This document shows, piece after piece, positions 62,971-64,000 of a DNA stretch of 64,000 nt. The notes beneath the pieces are model-generated. The model was not told the origin of the DNA, ran no database searches, and saw nothing but the letters and a program-made list of their open reading frames with translations. Both the position numbers and the translations under genes were made by a program. This DNA comes from Acanthaster planci (lineage: Eukaryota; Echinodermata; Asteroidea; Valvatida; Acanthasteridae), in the NCBI RefSeq assembly GCF_001949145.1, contig NW_019091387.1:405207-469206 (forward strand), written 5' to 3'. Every line of letters starts with the position of its first letter. The first letter of the stretch is position 1.

Positions 62971-64000
62971 ACAAATTTCTGTCCAAAGCAAAAGTTCAGC
63001 CATGGTCCATTCAAATGCAAATTGGTCACCCCAGTTTTTGGTTGGTGACCTATTTTTGTAGTTACTATGCAAACCCATGCTTGCAAAATTTCTGTTCTGA
63101 GCAGATCTTGAGTTGCCAGATCTTCATTAATTCATTTTATCTGCTGTCTGGCAGAAGGACATAGGCAAGCTGTTACAACGGAAGTTGTCTTTAAAATGCC
63201 TGAATGCCCTTCTATGGCAAAGGATGATTTGATGGACTGTCAGGTCCTCGATATAGCCATGATGTCATTGAAGTTAGCAAAACTTTACCTATGGTAGTCA
63301 GGGCAAAAACTTCAAACCCGATTTGCTCAAGCTAAAATTCCATAATTTTGTGTTCCAACAATGTCCCAGACTCAAATTTGCTTTGTGTACTTTTGCACTT
63401 CGCAAACACATTAACCTTTTTCTCTCGGTTGATAGATTTGGCAGGCCAAGTTCGTGAAATTTTGGTCTTTGCAATGAATCATGGTACCCTGGTTTGATAT
63501 AAGTGAAGCTTTCAGTACTCTGTAAAGCTTACATGACTGTATTCAAATGAAGGAACTTCATAAAGTACAGGGACTCCCTGAAATAAAACTGCAGGAGTGA
63601 TCATATTATGAAAGATATGCAGTGTGTATCTCTGTGCAATGACGTGCCGTATATCACGCCAGAACAGATTGTCTCATCTATTTCATTTTAGGATCCCTGG
63701 AGGGCATTCTTGGCCAGGACACCAAAATGTAGGTTGAAGTCTCCATTAATCCTTGGCAGATTTACATCCAGTAAAATTCTTTGAACACTGATCCAAATTG
63801 TCCGAGTTCCTTTTTTTAATCTAAATTCTTTCATTTATTTCAAAACGACAACTACGCAATGCATCCCATAAAAGCTTATTTGCCACAATCAAACCCAGAC
63901 ACATTAACAGTAGGCCTACACGTTTGCAATTATGCATTTATACTAGACATTAAACATTAAATGTCCATTTGCTAGTTTTGTAAGTCACACAGCATTTTGT

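Larger units (their letters stand above)
46361..64000 (-). other. Shroom upstream intron or 5' region (17.6 kb)
   Basis: No PDZ-coding exon or other recognised gene was found on either strand. The stretch holds a candidate promoter and leader exon at 56899-57056, a MITE-like element at 55602-55761, ACATGT microsatellites (for example 49446-49502), an octamer ATGCAAAT at 54052-54059, and a recent 37-bp tandem duplication at 62897-62970. The longest reading frame (221 codons, minus, 53712-54377) shows no domain and overlaps a long plus-strand frame. Confidence 0.55.

Noticed and set aside
1-64000. tRNA, rRNA and CRISPR searches by eye
   Set aside because: No A/B-box pair with a cloverleaf, no rRNA-like block and no regular direct-repeat/spacer array were seen.

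Overview
The window is eukaryotic, from an invertebrate deuterostome-like animal and most likely an echinoderm. That placement rests on composition and gene structure, not on a diagnostic species marker: GT-AG introns are large, coding density is low, ACATGT/TACATGTA and TAGGCCTA words are everywhere, and many short inverted-repeat elements occur. There are no operons, bacterial signals or viral genes.

Two genes are recognised, both on the minus strand. (1) At the left edge is the first coding exon of a Kibra/WWC homologue (2004-2131). It encodes the first WW domain, and its promoter lies just to the right; the rest of the gene runs off the left edge. (2) Most of the window (10342-46360, perhaps with a leader exon near 56.9 kb) is a Shroom-family gene. 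Read right to left its coding exons are 46109-46360, 35785-39172, 35456-35749, 34217-34383, 30223-30888, 14104-14682, 13267-13423, 11741-11838, 10954-11128 and 10342-10644. All splice sites are GT-AG and all junction phases agree. The last exons encode an unmistakable C-terminal ASD2 (Rho-kinase binding) coiled coil. The assembled protein would be about 2,025 residues. No PDZ domain was found in the window, so the protein is either a PDZ-less form or has PDZ exons beyond 64 kb.

Layout: 1-2.0 kb Kibra intron 1; 2.0-2.3 kb Kibra exon 1 and promoter; 2.3-6.3 kb intergenic sequence with an inverted-repeat element (2988-3713), an old tandem duplication (4.1-5.3 kb) and a CpG-richer block with small unassigned ORFs; about 6.3-10.3 kb probable Shroom 3' UTR and downstream flank; 10.3-46.4 kb Shroom exons and introns; 46.4-64 kb a long upstream intron or 5' region containing a well-formed candidate promoter near 56.97-57.06 kb.

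The two genes belong to related apical-junction biology: Shroom recruits Rho kinase to apical actin, and Kibra is an apical Hippo-pathway scaffold. The points most worth checking are the frame switch/35-nt possible intron in the large Shroom exon, the candidate internal promoter for a PDZ-less isoform, the symmetric (multiple of three) exons that could be skipped, a perfect 72-bp palindrome inside an intron, and a two-copy short element with telomere-like inverted ends.
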